Assembly (NCBI GenBank): GCA_003240855.1
Contig: QFNN01000004.1
Span: 1-61,777 of the forward strand
Reading direction: 5' to 3'
Length of the DNA stretch: 61,777 bases
From: Sphingomonas sanxanigenens
Lineage (GTDB): Bacteria; Pseudomonadota; Alphaproteobacteria; Sphingomonadales; Sphingomonadaceae
Shown here one piece after another: positions 40,825 through 49,713 of the stretch (position 1 is its first letter; each line of letters starts with the position of its first letter). The notes below the pieces were generated by a model. That model saw only the letters and a program-made list of their open reading frames with translations, was not told where the DNA came from and made no database searches. Made by a program: the position numbers and the translations under genes.

Positions 40825-42465
40825 TTAGCGCCCCTGCGAACGCCAGCGCCTGATGACGCGGCCCAATATCTCCTCCTCGCCGCCGGTCTGCTTCCACAGC
40901 TCGGAGAAGAGGGGGTCGTTCGAGGCCGGGCGCTTCATCTCTTCAAGCGTGTCGAACTGGACGCGGATCGGGATCGACACGCCTTCGCCGCAGATGATCG
41001 CCTCGCGGTTGCGCAGCGCGGGGATGGTGTCGAGGAAGCCGCGCGCGCCTTCGGGCATCGCCGCGCGAACGAAGGCCTGGTCGCGCTCGTTATTGAGGCG
41101 CATCGCGATGATCGTTCCGCACTGCGACAGCACGCCTTCGGCAAGATCGGAGGGGCGCTGTGTGATCAGACCCAGCGCGACGCCATATTTACGGCCTTCC
41201 TTGGCGATGCGTTCGAGGATCTTGCGCACCGCCGCGCCGGTCGTGACGCGGTCCGAAGGCACGTAGCGGTGGGCTTCCTCGCAGACGAGGAGGATCGGGC
41301 GCTGCGGCTCGTTGCGCGACCAGATCGCATAGTCGAAAACCATGCGGCTCAGCACCGCGACCACCACCGACGTGATGTCCGACGGCACGCCCGACATGTC
41401 GATGATCGAGATCGGCTTTCCGGCGCCCGGCAGGCGGAAGATGCGCGACAGGAAATCGCTCATCGAATCGGCGACGAGCATGCCGGAGAACATGAAGGCG
41501 TAACGCGGATCGTTGCGCAGCTCGTCGATCTTGGTCTTGAGCCGCATATAGGGCGCGCTGTCGGTCGCCTTGTCGAGCTTGCCCATTTCGGCGGTGAGCA
41601 GGCTGGTGAGGTCCGAAAGCAGGTAGGGCACCGGCGAATCGACCGTCAGCTTCGACAGGCCTTCCGCACCGCGGCTTTTGCTGCGCGCGGCGAGCAGGCA
41701 TTTGGCGAGGATGTCGGCATCGGTCTGGCGGTTGTCGCCGTAGGAGGTGAGCAGCACCTCGCAATGCTCCTCGAAGTTCATCAGCCAGTAGGGCATGGCG
41801 AGATTGCCGACATCGAAGATCGCGCCATTGGTGCGGAAGGCGCTGGCATATTCGCCGTGCGGATCGATCATCACCACATGGCCCTGCGGCGCGAGCTCGC
41901 AGATGCGGTGGAGGATAAGGGCGGTCGAGGTCGACTTGCCGGTGCCGGTCGATCCCAGCAGCGCGAAATGCTTGCCGAGCAGCGCATCGATGAACAGCGC
42001 GCCGCGCACGTCGCGCGTCGGATAGACGGTGCCGACCTCGATGTTCGGCCGCGTCTCCGCCGCATACATTTCCTTCATGTCGGCGCTGGAGACCGGGTAG
42101 ATTTTCGCACCCGGGCGCGGGAAGCGCGTCACGCCGCGGCGGAAGCCGTAGATGCGACCGGTCAGCCTTTCCTCGTCGCCTTCGCCCAGAAAGTCGACGA
42201 TGGCCGAAATCGCGCCGTCGGGTTGCGCCGCCAGCGACCGCACGCTGGCGATCACCCAGGTCGCGCCGATCTTCATCTTGAGCTGGCTGCCGACCTGCCC
42301 GGTCAGCGCCATGCTGGGGTCCATATGCTCCGAAAGGCTTTCGAGCACATCGGCGTCGAGCTGGATGCGCGCCGATCCGTCGATCGCCACCACCTGGCCG
42401 ATCACCGTGCGATTGGCCTCGGCGGCGATGCTCACCAACGGCTCGACCACGCTTTCACCCTGCAT
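40825..42465 (-). CDS. HerA-like ATP-binding protein (FtsK/HerA ATPase)
   Basis: The 546-residue protein has an N-terminal HAS-barrel and a RecA-like ATPase: GSTGTGKST (residues 171-179), MIDPHGEYASAF (Walker B region), LVCEEAHRYVP, GVALGLITQRPSDL with arginine finger region, and RDVRGALFIDALLGKHF. HerA usually works with the nuclease NurA in DNA end resection, or alone in translocation, or in defence systems. No nuclease gene is adjacent. The start at ATG 42465 was chosen over 42501 because the extra codons are not conserved in appearance. The gene stands alone on the minus strand. Confidence 0.82.
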   Translation of the reverse strand: MQGESVVEPLVSIAAEANRTVIGQVVAIDGSARIQLDADVLESLSEHMDPSMALTGQVGSQLKMKIGATWVIASVRSLAAQPDGAISAIVDFLGEGDEERLTGRIYGFRRGVTRFPRPGAKIYPVSSADMKEMYAAETRPNIEVGTVYPTRDVRGALFIDALLGKHFALLGSTGTGKSTSTALILHRICELAPQGHVVMIDPHGEYASAFRTNGAIFDVGNLAMPYWLMNFEEHCEVLLTSYGDNRQTDADILAKCLLAARSKSRGAEGLSKLTVDSPVPYLLSDLTSLLTAEMGKLDKATDSAPYMRLKTKIDELRNDPRYAFMFSGMLVADSMSDFLSRIFRLPGAGKPISIIDMSGVPSDITSVVVAVLSRMVFDYAIWSRNEPQRPILLVCEEAHRYVPSDRVTTGAAVRKILERIAKEGRKYGVALGLITQRPSDLAEGVLSQCGTIIAMRLNNERDQAFVRAAMPEGARGFLDTIPALRNREAIICGEGVSIPIRVQFDTLEEMKRPASNDPLFSELWKQTGGEEEILGRVIRRWRSQGR

Positions 42466-42592
42466 GCGAAATCCGCCTAACGAACCCGTAGCATCAACCA
42501 TCTGCCGGCAATCCCCCGCTGCTCATTTGGCGCGAACATGCCCGATCAACGGTTAAGGATTTGGGTTGTGGTCTGATGCGGCGACCGCCGTT

Positions 42593-43348
42593 TCAGATTC
42601 GCCTGAAGATCGCGCCCGCCGCCCAGCCGAGGAACAGCGAGATCGAGACCGCGACCAGCCCGTAGAGGAAGGACCAGTTGCGCGCCGCCATCGCGATGAA
42701 GCGCTCGAAACCCGATTTGCGGATCGCGACTTCGCGCACCGCGCCGGCCAGCACGCGCCCATCCTGGATCAGAAAGGTCTCGGCGGTGTAGGTGCCCACC
42801 GGCACGCGCGCGGGAATGTCGATCCGCGCCCGGTAAAGCACGCCTTCGCTGATCTCCACTGCGCGCGGCCGCTGCATATAGAGGCCGCCGCGCGTCTTGA
42901 GGTCGATCAGCCCCTCCTCGAAGCGCTTGGTCTCGCCGGGCGTTCCGGCGTCGACCGCCGAAAGCTGCAGATTCTGCACGCCCAGCTCGTAGATCGCGGC
43001 TGTCCGTTCGTCGACGAGCTGCGAGATCGGGCGCGACGAGGCCACGGCGTAGAAATCGGGTGCGGAACGGAAGCGCGTGCTGTCGGCGTTCATCCAGATG
43101 CCGGCGACCTTGCGCTTCTCGCGCAGCAGGATCGATCGCGTCGGCCCTTTCAGCACCACGACGATGTCGGCGGGCTTCGCCGGGACGCGGCCGCCGGGAT
43201 AGATGATCGCGCCGAACAGCAGCAGTTCGGCGCCGGTGAAGCTGTAAATGATCTGGATGTCGCGCTGCGACACATCGGGCACCAGCATCGGCTTGGCCTG
43301 GCCGAGGAGCAGCGGCGCCGCCGCGATCAGAAGGGCGGCGCGCCTCAT
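42593..43348 (-). CDS. TIGR02186 family transmembrane protein
   Basis: The 251-residue protein has a signal peptide (MRRAALLIAAAPLLLGQA), a periplasmic immunoglobulin-like region with IQIIYSFTGAELLLFG and GVLYRARIDIPARVP, and a C-terminal membrane helix (YGLVAVSISLFLGWAAGAIFRRI). This is the alphaproteobacterial TIGR02186/Alph_Pro_TM pattern, normally encoded with a TauE/SafE exporter as here; the two genes overlap by 4 nt. The pair is thought to work together in sulfur-compound or anion export, but direct evidence is lacking. Confidence 0.82.
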   Translation of the reverse strand: MRRAALLIAAAPLLLGQAKPMLVPDVSQRDIQIIYSFTGAELLLFGAIIYPGGRVPAKPADIVVVLKGPTRSILLREKRKVAGIWMNADSTRFRSAPDFYAVASSRPISQLVDERTAAIYELGVQNLQLSAVDAGTPGETKRFEEGLIDLKTRGGLYMQRPRAVEISEGVLYRARIDIPARVPVGTYTAETFLIQDGRVLAGAVREVAIRKSGFERFIAMAARNWSFLYGLVAVSISLFLGWAAGAIFRRI

Positions 43349-44259
43349 GACATCTGGATCGTGAAGATCTCGTCGGGCCGCCAGGCAAGGCCCAGCGCCA
43401 TGCGCACCGCGATGGTGAGAACGAGAAGGGCGAGCAGCACGCGCAGATAGTCGGGCCGCGCCCTCTGCGCGATACGGACGCCGATCTGCGCGCCCACCAC
43501 GCTGCCGCTCAGCAGCAGCGTCGCCAGCACCATGTCGACGGCATGGGTGGTGAGGGCATGCGTCATCGTCGCGATCGCGCTGACGAACAGGCTCTGGAAC
43601 AGCGACGTGCCGACCACGACGCGCGCCGACATGCCGAGGATGTAAAGCATCGCCGGCACCAGCACGAAGCCGCCGCCAATGCCGAGCAGCACAGTCAGCA
43701 CGCCGGTGAACATGCCGAGCAGGAAGGGGCCGAGCGGCGAGATGTAGAGCCCCGACCCATAGAATCGCCAGCGCCCGGGAAGCGAGGCGATCATCGGATG
43801 ATGGCGGCGCGGACGGCTGGGCGGCGGGACGCCGCGCCGTTCGGCAAGCAAGGCGCGCAGTCCGTCGCGCGCCATCAGCAGCCCGATCGAGGTGAGCAGG
43901 ATCACGTAAAGGATCGCGATGACGATATCGATCTGGCCGAGCTTCTGGAGCTGGCGGAAGATGACCGCGCCGAGCATCGAGCCGACGATGCCCCCCGCGA
44001 CGAGCACCCAGCCCATCTTGGTGTCGACCCCGTCACGCCTGAAATGGGCGATCACGCCCGATACGCTGGCCCCCGTCACCTGCATCGATCCCGACGCGGC
44101 GGCGACGGTGGGCGATACGCCGTAGAGAATGAGCAGCGGGGTCGTCAGGAATCCGCCGCCCACGCCGAACATGCCGGCGAGCACGCCCACGCCTGCGCCC
44201 AGCGCGATCATCATCAGCGCGTTCACCGATAGATTGGCGATGGGCAGATAAAGGTCCAA
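43345..44259 (-). CDS. TauE/SafE family permease
   Basis: The 304-residue multi-pass protein has two homologous halves, each starting with a Gly-rich helix: GAGVGVLAGMFGVGGGFLTTPLL and MFTGVLTVLLGIGGGFVLVPAML, the TauE/SafE signature. About eight hydrophobic segments are predicted. Family members export sulfite, sulfoacetate or related organosulfonates. The start is TTG 44259. It overlaps the TIGR02186 partner. A second TauE/SafE protein unrelated in position lies at 61012. The substrate is not predictable. Confidence 0.85.
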   Translation of the reverse strand: MDLYLPIANLSVNALMMIALGAGVGVLAGMFGVGGGFLTTPLLILYGVSPTVAAASGSMQVTGASVSGVIAHFRRDGVDTKMGWVLVAGGIVGSMLGAVIFRQLQKLGQIDIVIAILYVILLTSIGLLMARDGLRALLAERRGVPPPSRPRRHHPMIASLPGRWRFYGSGLYISPLGPFLLGMFTGVLTVLLGIGGGFVLVPAMLYILGMSARVVVGTSLFQSLFVSAIATMTHALTTHAVDMVLATLLLSGSVVGAQIGVRIAQRARPDYLRVLLALLVLTIAVRMALGLAWRPDEIFTIQMS

Positions 44260-44342
44260 GCGTGCGCCCCGGTCATCCCGCCGGCGCTGGCCGGCGCTTC
44301 CTTCCTAGATCGATTGGGCGGGGAGGGGAAACATCTTGCGCG

Positions 44343-45398
44343 TCAGAAATCGGTCCCAACCGAAAAGACGGGGCCGGAACCGGGCCGCGCATGCCCGCCG
44401 ATGCGCTGCCGCCATTCAAAGCCGAGGCGCAGCGTCGCGCCGGCCGTCGGCACGCGCGCCACGATCTGCGGACCGATGTCGAGCCGCGCGACGCCCGGCT
44501 GCATTCCGCCCCACGCGCCTGCCCCCGCCGAGATGCTGAGCGCGCCCGCGCTGACCAGCTCGCGCTCCACCCGCAGAGCGCCGTCGATATAGCCGTCGCG
44601 CCGCCGCGCGCCGACCATTCCCGCTTGCCCGTAGGCGTCGAGCGAGAAGCCGTGCGTCAACGGTTTTGGGCCGATCCCGCCGAACAGGCCGAGCGCGAAG
44701 GCGTTGCGCCCGCCGCCGATCGACTGGCGCCGTTCGGCGGCGAACCGGATGGGCACGGCCTTCAGCGGTCGCCATTCCAGCCCCAGCGCCGCCTCGCGCC
44801 CGCCGGGCGTCGACAGCGGGCTCGATACGCGGCCGAACAAAGCCATATCGCGCGAGCGGCCGAGCGTGAGCGCGGCGCGCAGCCCGGCCTGCGATCCGCC
44901 GAGCTGCCCCGCGCCGCCGGCGAGATTGGCGCCGCCGCCGGCGCGCAATATGCCCCAGCCGGAAAAACTCAGTCGCCCGCCGCCTTCGCTCAGCAGACGG
45001 CGGTCGGCGGGAACGGCGCGCGCGCCGGGTCGGCCGCCGCCGGTGAAGATCATCCGCGCCAGCGCGGGCGGCGTGCCATAGCCCTGAATATAGGCGATAT
45101 GCTGCGCGAACTGCCGCCCGTCATAGCCTGCGCGTTCAGGCGCAACGGGCGCGGCGTGTGCGAGCAGGGATGGCGTTTCGCCTGACGGTGCGATCGGCCA
45201 GCGCCGCGCCGGCGACGGCCTCTGCCTTTTCAACCGCCCGGCTGCCGGTATCGGCGGCAGCGCCGGCGCGTAGGCGAAGCGCGGCGCGCGCCAGGGCGCG
45301 CCCATGCCGGGCCAGACGACCAGCGCGCGACCACCCGCCCAGAGCGCGGTGACGAGGATGATGAAGCGGATCGGCCGCCCCCGCCCCCGTCGTCTCAT
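44343..45398 (-). CDS. Predicted outer-membrane beta-barrel partner of the NfrB-like glycosyltransferase
   Basis: A 351-residue protein with an N-terminal hydrophobic helix (RPIRFIILVTALWAGGRALVVW), a Pro-rich linker and a C-terminal region of about 200 residues made of alternating Gly/aromatic strands (LSFSGWGILRAGGGAN, AALGLEWRPL, GATLRLGFEW) that ends in Phe (SVGTDF), as outer-membrane barrels do. It overlaps the glycosyltransferase stop by 4 nt. In E. coli, NfrA/NfrB form an exopolysaccharide export system; this could be a much reduced NfrA. Similarity is structural in pattern only; no family is firmly recognised. Confidence 0.6.
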   Translation of the reverse strand: MRRRGRGRPIRFIILVTALWAGGRALVVWPGMGAPWRAPRFAYAPALPPIPAAGRLKRQRPSPARRWPIAPSGETPSLLAHAAPVAPERAGYDGRQFAQHIAYIQGYGTPPALARMIFTGGGRPGARAVPADRRLLSEGGGRLSFSGWGILRAGGGANLAGGAGQLGGSQAGLRAALTLGRSRDMALFGRVSSPLSTPGGREAALGLEWRPLKAVPIRFAAERRQSIGGGRNAFALGLFGGIGPKPLTHGFSLDAYGQAGMVGARRRDGYIDGALRVERELVSAGALSISAGAGAWGGMQPGVARLDIGPQIVARVPTAGATLRLGFEWRQRIGGHARPGSGPVFSVGTDF

Positions 45399-46798
45399 TC
45401 GGTCGGCACCCGCGCGGGAAAGATATGATCGGTCTTTTCCCAGACGAGGCGCGCACCGCGTATCCGCGCGACATAATGCGCCATCGCGCGACGCGCGGCG
45501 AGGATGGCGATCACGTTGGCCGCAACGACGCGCGGCAGCGATCGCAGCCCTTCGCGCGGCCCGTAAACATGGGAAACGAAGGCGAAGCGCATCGCCAGCC
45601 GCCAGCCCAGCAAGGCCGTCGTCGCGGCGAACAGCGTCGTCGAAGCCGGTCCATAGGGAATGAAGGCGTATCCAGCAGGGGCGACCGCGTGGAGGATCAG
45701 CCAGCCCAATCCGCCCATATAGGCGGCAAGCAGGACGATCGCGGCGAAAACCGATCGCCGGTCGCGCAGCCGCATCCAGCGCTCGGCGAGTCCGCCGCTC
45801 CACCCCAGCCTGTCCCAGCCGTCGAGCGCGATGCCGGTCATCCAGCGCGCTTTCTGGCGGATCGCCGCATCCCATGTCTCGGGGAAATGCGCACGCACCG
45901 CCACCGCCGCGCCGCCGCGCCGACCGGGCAGGCGGATAAAGGCCCCGCGCCCCCGCATCGCCGAGATGGTGAGGCCCAGTTCATAATCCTCGGTCACGCT
46001 CGCCGCCTCGAACGGTCGGCCATTGTGGAGCAGCGCGATCCGCGCCAGCGCCCGGCGCGAGAAGGCGCAGCCGACCCCGGCGGAAGGGATGGCCGCGCCG
46101 ATCGCCTCGCGCACGACGAGCATCTTGCCATGCGCCTCGGCGAACTCATCGGCGTAATGGCCCGAGATGAAGCGCCGCCAATAGCCGCCTTCGCCGGGGA
46201 TCAGCGGCATCACCGGCAACTGGATCAGATCGAAACGATCGGCGAGCGCCTGGAACAACGGTATCTCGGCGGGATGGACGACATCTTCGGCATCGTGGAG
46301 CACGACGGCCTTGGCCTGCCGGTCCTCGCGCGCTTCGTCGCGCATCAGGGCCGCCCACAAGCGGTTGAGATTGTCGGCCTTGGTCGTCGGCCCGGCCTTT
46401 CCGCCGACGACGAGCCGGATGCGCGGCTCGGTCGCGGCGATCCGCGCCACCGCCTCGATCGTCGCCGGATCGTTCGGATAGCAGCCGACATAAAGCCGCC
46501 AGTCGCCGTCGCCGAAGCGATCGATCGCGGTTTCGATCATCGGCCCGATCACCGCCGCCTCGCGCCAGGCGGGGACGAAGATCGCGATCAGCCCCGGCGC
46601 TGCGGAAGGCGTCAGCGTGCCCGCATCGGCGCGGCGGTGGACCGAATAGACGAACAGCCGACGCCACAAGGTGCGCCCGATCCAGATGAGGTCGGTCGCC
46701 AGATCGTCGATGCCGCCAAGCAGAATGAAGGCGGCGGCGAACAGCACAAGTTCATGGACGGCGCTGTCCAGCAGCCACAGACCCCAGCCTGCCCCCAT
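45395..46798 (-). CDS. Processive family-2 glycosyltransferase, NfrB-like
   Basis: The 467-residue membrane enzyme has a cytosolic GT-A core flanked by hydrophobic segments: KADN (140-143), HDAED (168-172), the TED motif (269-271) and QKARW (315-319), the D,D,D,QxxRW set of processive synthases. Overall it resembles the N-terminal half of NfrB (N4 adsorption protein B), which makes a secreted polysaccharide. E. coli NfrB has an extra c-di-GMP-binding MshEN-type domain; this protein stops before it. ATG 46798 lies in front of the first membrane helix. The coupled barrel gene follows. Confidence 0.85.
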   Translation of the reverse strand: MGAGWGLWLLDSAVHELVLFAAAFILLGGIDDLATDLIWIGRTLWRRLFVYSVHRRADAGTLTPSAAPGLIAIFVPAWREAAVIGPMIETAIDRFGDGDWRLYVGCYPNDPATIEAVARIAATEPRIRLVVGGKAGPTTKADNLNRLWAALMRDEAREDRQAKAVVLHDAEDVVHPAEIPLFQALADRFDLIQLPVMPLIPGEGGYWRRFISGHYADEFAEAHGKMLVVREAIGAAIPSAGVGCAFSRRALARIALLHNGRPFEAASVTEDYELGLTISAMRGRGAFIRLPGRRGGAAVAVRAHFPETWDAAIRQKARWMTGIALDGWDRLGWSGGLAERWMRLRDRRSVFAAIVLLAAYMGGLGWLILHAVAPAGYAFIPYGPASTTLFAATTALLGWRLAMRFAFVSHVYGPREGLRSLPRVVAANVIAILAARRAMAHYVARIRGARLVWEKTDHIFPARVPTE

Positions 46799-46874
46799 TT
46801 TGCCGCTTCCCCCCGATCGGTGGCGGAATGATCGGCAATTTGCCGTGCGGGCGCAAGAGGTTCGCCCGCCGCGG

Positions 46875-48380
46875 TCAGCGCAGAGGCGTGGCCCCGGCAC
46901 CCGGAAGCGCCCAGTTGATCGAAAGATCGCGCGCCTCCGTCGTCGGCGCCGTCGCACCCGCCGCCGCCAGCGCCTCGGCCAGGATCGTCGTTTCCGCTTC
47001 GGGCCCTGCGACCTGGAGGCCTATGCCCGTCCGCCGACTCGCCCAGGCCAGCGTGGCGATTGCGCGCGGATCGGGCTTGCCCCCGGCGTCGATCGTCACT
47101 GCGGGAAGCGGCAGCAGGGGCGGCACAAGCTCGATCGTCCATCCCGACTGGCCCGCCGCGACGCGCGCTTCGAGCGCGCGATAGGCGGCGAGGCCAGCTC
47201 CGGGCAGCGGCGTTGCGCGCACAACGGCGTGGCGATGGTCGCGGTCGATCGTCACCTGCTCGATCGGCACGCCGGCGACGAGAGCGAGCTGCCCGGCCAG
47301 CGCATCGGCCGCGCGCTGGGCATTGGCGCTGGCCTCGGCGGCGTCGATCTGCGCACGCTCGGCGCTGCCCGGGGTCGATCCCGTCCGCACCTGATCGATC
47401 TCGACGCTTACTTGATGCCCCGTCAGGCGGGCGAGCGCTTCCTGCGCCTTGGCGCTTGCATCGCCGACGAACTCGGGCGTGAACACCACGGCGCGCACGG
47501 TGAGCGGACTCGCCGAATAATCGATGACGATGTCGCTGGTCCGCGCATTGCGGGCGAATTGCTGGCCGATCGCCGTCTGCGCTTGCCGCGCGACCACGCT
47601 TTCCCACGCCAGATTGCGCAGCGTGAAGCCCAAGGGCACGGCAAGCGCGACAAAGACGATCGCGACCAGCGCGACCTGCAACCGCGTCTTGTCCGGCGCC
47701 ATTGCGCCGGCGAAGCCATAAAGCCGCGCCATGACCGAAGCGGTCAGCGCGATGGCGACGAAGTTGGTCAGGAACAGCAGCAGCGCCCCGCCGAAAACGG
47801 TGCCGTTCATCGTCGCGAGGCCGAAGCCGACGGTCGCCAGCGGCGGCATCAGCGCGGTTGCGATCGCGACGCCGACGATCGCGCCTTCGCGCCCGCGGAT
47901 CATCGCATAGCTGCCGGCCATCGCTGACAGGATGGCGACGACAAGGTCGAAGAGATTGGGCCGCGTCCGCGCCGCGATCTCGGGCGTGATCGTCTGCAGG
48001 GGCGACATCAGCACGATCGCCGCCGTGAAGATCACGGCCAGCAGCGCGCCGAAGGCCAGCGCGCGCAGCGACCGCATCATGTCCTGATAGTTGAAGGCGG
48101 CGAGCGCGAAGCCCAGCCCCAATATCGGCCCCATCAAGGGGCTGATAAGCATCGCCCCGATCACAACGGCAGGCGAGGACAGCAACAGGCCGAGCACCGC
48201 GATGCCCGCCGACAGGATCGTCATGAACAGATAGCGCGGCGACCAGCAGCTATCCTCGCTCAGCCTGTCGCGCACGTCATGATGGTCGACGGTCTCGACG
48301 ACGCGAATGCGCCACCAGCGGAGGAGCGGCCTCAGCCGGGTGACGATCCGATCGGAAAGGCTTGCATCGCTGGCGTTCAC
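46875..48380 (-). CDS. DUF389 domain membrane protein
   Basis: A 501-residue protein with six hydrophobic segments in residues 50-265 (MTILSAGIAVLGLLLSSPAVVIGAMLISPLMGPI; GAIVGVAIATALMPPLATVGFGLA), the DUF389/TIGR00341 signature, followed by a soluble C-terminal part of about 230 residues with predicted repeated alpha-beta units. Function is unknown; the family is proposed to carry organic or inorganic ions. GTG 48380 starts 36 bp from the divergent nhaA ATG, so their promoters overlap. No Shine-Dalgarno conflict is evident. Confidence 0.82.
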   Translation of the reverse strand: MNASDASLSDRIVTRLRPLLRWWRIRVVETVDHHDVRDRLSEDSCWSPRYLFMTILSAGIAVLGLLLSSPAVVIGAMLISPLMGPILGLGFALAAFNYQDMMRSLRALAFGALLAVIFTAAIVLMSPLQTITPEIAARTRPNLFDLVVAILSAMAGSYAMIRGREGAIVGVAIATALMPPLATVGFGLATMNGTVFGGALLLFLTNFVAIALTASVMARLYGFAGAMAPDKTRLQVALVAIVFVALAVPLGFTLRNLAWESVVARQAQTAIGQQFARNARTSDIVIDYSASPLTVRAVVFTPEFVGDASAKAQEALARLTGHQVSVEIDQVRTGSTPGSAERAQIDAAEASANAQRAADALAGQLALVAGVPIEQVTIDRDHRHAVVRATPLPGAGLAAYRALEARVAAGQSGWTIELVPPLLPLPAVTIDAGGKPDPRAIATLAWASRRTGIGLQVAGPEAETTILAEALAAAGATAPTTEARDLSINWALPGAGATPLR

Positions 48381-48416
48381 GGGTCAGTTCGATAACCCAG
48401 CGAAGGAGTTGACGAA

Positions 48417-49631
48417 ATGGCAAAAACGGGCGGCGGCCCCGCGCGGCAGAGGGGTTATGCGACCTTGCTCGATTTCCTCGCGACCGAGGCGGGTGCGGGC
48501 ATATTGCTCATCCTGTCGGCGCTGGCCGCGCTGATCGCCGCCAATATTCCGGGCGTCGCAGAGGATTATTTCTCGCTGCTCCATATCGAGACCGGCCCGG
48601 TCCTTGCCGACAAGATCGGCCCGATGACCGTCCACCTCTGGATCAACGACGGGCTGATGGCGCTGTTCTTCCTGCTCGTGGGACTTGAGATCAAGCGCGA
48701 GTTCATCGACGGCGAACTGGCGCGCTGGAGCGACCGGGTGCTGCCGATGGTGGCGGCGGGGGCGGGGATGCTGATGCCCGCCATCGTCTTTCTGCTGGCG
48801 ACGCGCGGCCAGAGCGATCTTGCAGCGGGCTGGGCGATTCCGGCCGCCACCGACATTGCTTTCGCGATCGGCGTGCTCGCGCTGCTCGGCTCGCGCGCGC
48901 CCGCCGCGCTCAAGCTGTTCCTCACCACTGTCGCGATCGTCGACGATATGGGCGCGGTGGCGATCATCGCGATCGCCTATACCAAGGGACTGAACCTCGC
49001 CGCGCTTGGCCTTGCGGCGCTCGTCCTGGTCTGCATGATGCTGATGAACCGCGCGGGCGTCCGGTCGCTCATCCCCTATCTCGCCGGCTTCCTGCTGCTC
49101 TGGCTGGCGATCCTGTCCTCCGGCGTCCATGCCACGATAGCGGGCGTGCTCGCGGCGCTGACCATTCCGATCAGCGGGACATCGGATGCGCCGGATGCGA
49201 AGGATTCGCCGCTCCACGAGCTCGAACATGGGCTGCACCCCCTTGTCGCTTTTGTGATCGTCCCCTTGTTCGGCTTCGCCAATGCCGGCGTTTCCTTCGC
49301 GGGGATGGGGGCTGACGCGGTTTTCGCACCATTGCCGCTCGGCATTGCGCTGGGCCTGTTCCTGGGCAAGCAGATCGGCATTTTCGGGGCCGTCCGCCTT
49401 GCCGTGGCGGCGGGGCTCGCCGAGCGGCCGGGCAACGCCGGCTGGGGGCAGATCTACGGCATCGCGCTGCTCTGCGGAATCGGTTTCACGATGAGCCTGT
49501 TCATCGGCGGCCTGGCCTTCAGCGATCCGTTGCTGGCCGACGAGGTCAAGATCGGCGTGCTCGGCGGCTCGCTCATCTCCGCGATCGCTGGTTTCGCGCT
49601 GCTGCGCTTTCTGCCGGCCGATCGGAAATAG
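48417..49631 (+). CDS. nhaA: Na+/H+ antiporter NhaA
   Basis: The 404-residue protein has the NhaA elements: AGAGILLILSALAALIAAN, HLWINDGLMALFFLLVGLEIKREF, the paired Asp in FLTTVAIVDDMGAVAIIAIAY (ion-binding Asp-Asp), and GIGFTMSLFIGGLAF. It exchanges Na+ or Li+ for protons at alkaline pH. GAAGGAG lies 7 nt upstream of ATG. It reads divergently from the DUF389 gene across only 36 bp. No regulatory site such as a NhaR box was identified. Confidence 0.93.
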   Translation: MAKTGGGPARQRGYATLLDFLATEAGAGILLILSALAALIAANIPGVAEDYFSLLHIETGPVLADKIGPMTVHLWINDGLMALFFLLVGLEIKREFIDGELARWSDRVLPMVAAGAGMLMPAIVFLLATRGQSDLAAGWAIPAATDIAFAIGVLALLGSRAPAALKLFLTTVAIVDDMGAVAIIAIAYTKGLNLAALGLAALVLVCMMLMNRAGVRSLIPYLAGFLLLWLAILSSGVHATIAGVLAALTIPISGTSDAPDAKDSPLHELEHGLHPLVAFVIVPLFGFANAGVSFAGMGADAVFAPLPLGIALGLFLGKQIGIFGAVRLAVAAGLAERPGNAGWGQIYGIALLCGIGFTMSLFIGGLAFSDPLLADEVKIGVLGGSLISAIAGFALLRFLPADRK

Positions 49632-49645
49632 GCCTGTCTTTTGAA

Positions 49646-49673
49646 TGACGTCATGGCGTCATTTCGGCGTCAT
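49646..49673 (+). promoter_or_regulatory. Repeated CGTCAT boxes upstream of the PEP-CTERM gene
   Basis: CGTCAT occurs three times at 49649, 49657 and 49668, the first within a palindrome TGACGTCA (49646-49653). The array lies 40-68 bp upstream of the ATG at 49714 and may be a regulator binding site or part of the promoter. No known factor is assigned. Confidence 0.3.
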
Positions 49674-49713
49674 TCGGGCTGCATAGGCGATCCTCGCACC
49701 ATTGGAGGAGGAA

